Source: Saccharicrinis aurantiacus (GTDB taxonomy: Bacteria > Bacteroidota > Bacteroidia > Bacteroidales > Marinilabiliaceae). From it: DNA of 64,000 nucleotides. A program made the position numbers and the translations under genes. Positions 63,180 to 64,000 of the stretch are shown one piece after another; within the stretch, counting starts at the first letter, position 1; each line of letters opens with the position of its first letter. The stretch lies in the NCBI RefSeq assembly GCF_001660705.2, contig NZ_LYBV02000007.1, forward strand, positions 372,001 to 436,000. The letters are read 5' to 3'. Under the pieces are notes generated by a model, which was not told where the DNA came from, searched no databases, and saw only the letters and a list, made by a program, of their open reading frames with translations.

Positions 63180-64000
63180 ATGAAGTTTAATAATTTATAT
63201 AAAGAATGGTTATTGTTAATGGTAGCTGTTTTATGTTTCTCATGTGTATCTAATAAGAGTTCGGAGAAAATAAATCAACCGAATATTTTATTAATAATGA
63301 CTGATGATCAGGCATATGGTGATTTGTCAATGACGAATAATACCTATTTAGAAACACCTGTCATCGACCAATTGGCTAAAAGTGGTGCTTTTGCTTCTCA
63401 TTTTTATGTAAGTCCGGTTTGTGCACCCACACGAGCTAGTTTATTAACAGGGCGTTATCATCAGCGCACCGGAGTTACTGGAGTAACCAGAGGCAGAGAA
63501 GATATGCGCCTGGATGAAATAACTATGGCTAATATTTTTAGCGACTTAGGTTATGTTACGGGTGTTTTTGGTAAGTGGCATAACGGAGCACATTATCCAT
63601 ATCACCCTTTAGGCAGAGGCTTTGATAATTTTGTTGGTTTTACTTCTGGGCATTGGAGTAATTATTTTGATACCACGATTGAAAAAAATGGGAAGCCCTT
63701 TAAAACACAAGGTTATTTAGTAGATGTTTTTACTGATGAGGCTATGCAATTTATGGAAGATAGTAAAGCAAAGCAGCAACCTTTTTTCTGCTATTTACCA
63801 TACCAAACACCACATACACCACTTCAGGTTCCTGATGAATATTTCGATAAATATAAAAATAAGGGACTGGATGACTTTAATGCAGCTATTTATGGCATGT
63901 GTGAGAATGTGGATGATAATGTAGGACGAATTCTTAAAAAGTTAGAGGAGTTACAAATAGATGAGAATACTATAGTAATATATTTGTCTGATAATGGACC
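63180..64000 (+). CDS. Family S1 sulfatase, 5' part (cut by window end)
   Basis: The frame is open from ATG 63180 to the window end (273 codons plus 2 bases). Lipobox VLCFSC (Cys22), then NQPNILLIMTDDQAYGDL, with paired Asp residues for the metal site. The maturation motif is C81-A-P-T-R85 (CxPxR) followed by ASLLTGRYHQRTG, and later FGKWHNGAHYPYHPLGRGFD and FFCYLPYQTPHTPLQVPDEY. The CxPxR core differs from the CxAxR of the sulfatase at 30786, so the two belong to different S1 subfamilies. It may begin a further sulfated-glycan locus to the right, or belong to the mannan locus if its target is sulfated mannan. Confidence 0.93.
   Translation, partial: MKFNNLYKEWLLLMVAVLCFSCVSNKSSEKINQPNILLIMTDDQAYGDLSMTNNTYLETPVIDQLAKSGAFASHFYVSPVCAPTRASLLTGRYHQRTGVTGVTRGREDMRLDEITMANIFSDLGYVTGVFGKWHNGAHYPYHPLGRGFDNFVGFTSGHWSNYFDTTIEKNGKPFKTQGYLVDVFTDEAMQFMEDSKAKQQPFFCYLPYQTPHTPLQVPDEYFDKYKNKGLDDFNAAIYGMCENVDDNVGRILKKLEELQIDENTIVIYLSDNG

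Overview
The window comes from a member of the Bacteroidota, most likely a marine, alga-degrading one. The support is three SusC/SusD pairs with outer-membrane lipoproteins, a type IX secretion sorting domain, -7 boxes of the TAnnTTTG type with little Shine-Dalgarno signal, formylglycine sulfatases, GH117 and 3,6-anhydro-L-galactose genes, and a complete Mrp Na+/H+ antiporter. The DNA is AT-rich throughout. I cannot name the genus. No rRNA, tRNA or CRISPR array was seen.

Layout. (1) 0.3-3.5 kb: an orphan secreted beta-helix protein (-), a repeat-dense gap (seven 41-bp hairpin units, a palindromic interspersed repeat, a 100-bp heptamer array) and an orphan hypothetical gene. (2) 3.5-10.2 kb: a HlyD-type adaptor, a transglutaminase-like protein and a TolC-type channel (-), divergent from an NtrC-type response regulator and its histidine kinase (+). 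No inner-membrane pump is present. (3) 10.2-42 kb: a red-algal galactan (agar/porphyran type) locus. Two tandem paralogous four-gene cassettes (SusC, SusD, binding lipoprotein, small lipoprotein) are followed by a hybrid two-component regulator. A sulfatase and a GH117 3,6-anhydro-L-galactosidase lie on the minus strand. Divergent from them are a zinc dehydrogenase, a KduD-like SDR, an AldA-like aldehyde dehydrogenase, an anhydrogalactonate cycloisomerase, an aldose 1-epimerase and a RhaT-type permease. (4) 42-47.6 kb: mnhABCDEFG (-). (5) 47.9-62.8 kb: a beta-mannan locus made of an AraC regulator (-), SusC, SusD, a TIG-domain lipoprotein, two GH26 mannanases, a GH130 phosphorylase, an AGE-family epimerase and a GPH symporter. 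(6) 62.8-64 kb: a decayed gene, a 164-bp foldback element and the first part of another sulfatase.

How it works together (inference from families). In region 3 the two SusCD pairs import sulfated or anhydro-galactose oligosaccharides. The sulfatase and GH117 trim them. The liberated 3,6-anhydro-L-galactose is oxidised by the aldehyde dehydrogenase, ring-opened by the cycloisomerase to 2-keto-3-deoxy-L-galactonate, oxidised at C5 by the zinc dehydrogenase and reduced by the SDR to 2-keto-3-deoxy-D-gluconate. KDG kinase, KDPG aldolase and any endo-agarase or porphyranase are not in this window. In region 5 mannan is cut by GH26 enzymes to mannobiose. Mannobiose is imported by the GPH symporter, epimerised to mannosyl-glucose and phosphorolysed to mannose 1-phosphate and glucose.

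The intergenic DNA is unusual. Every gap between the four anhydrogalactose genes is filled with repeat elements, and two copies of the same 164-bp foldback element sit in the two polysaccharide loci.
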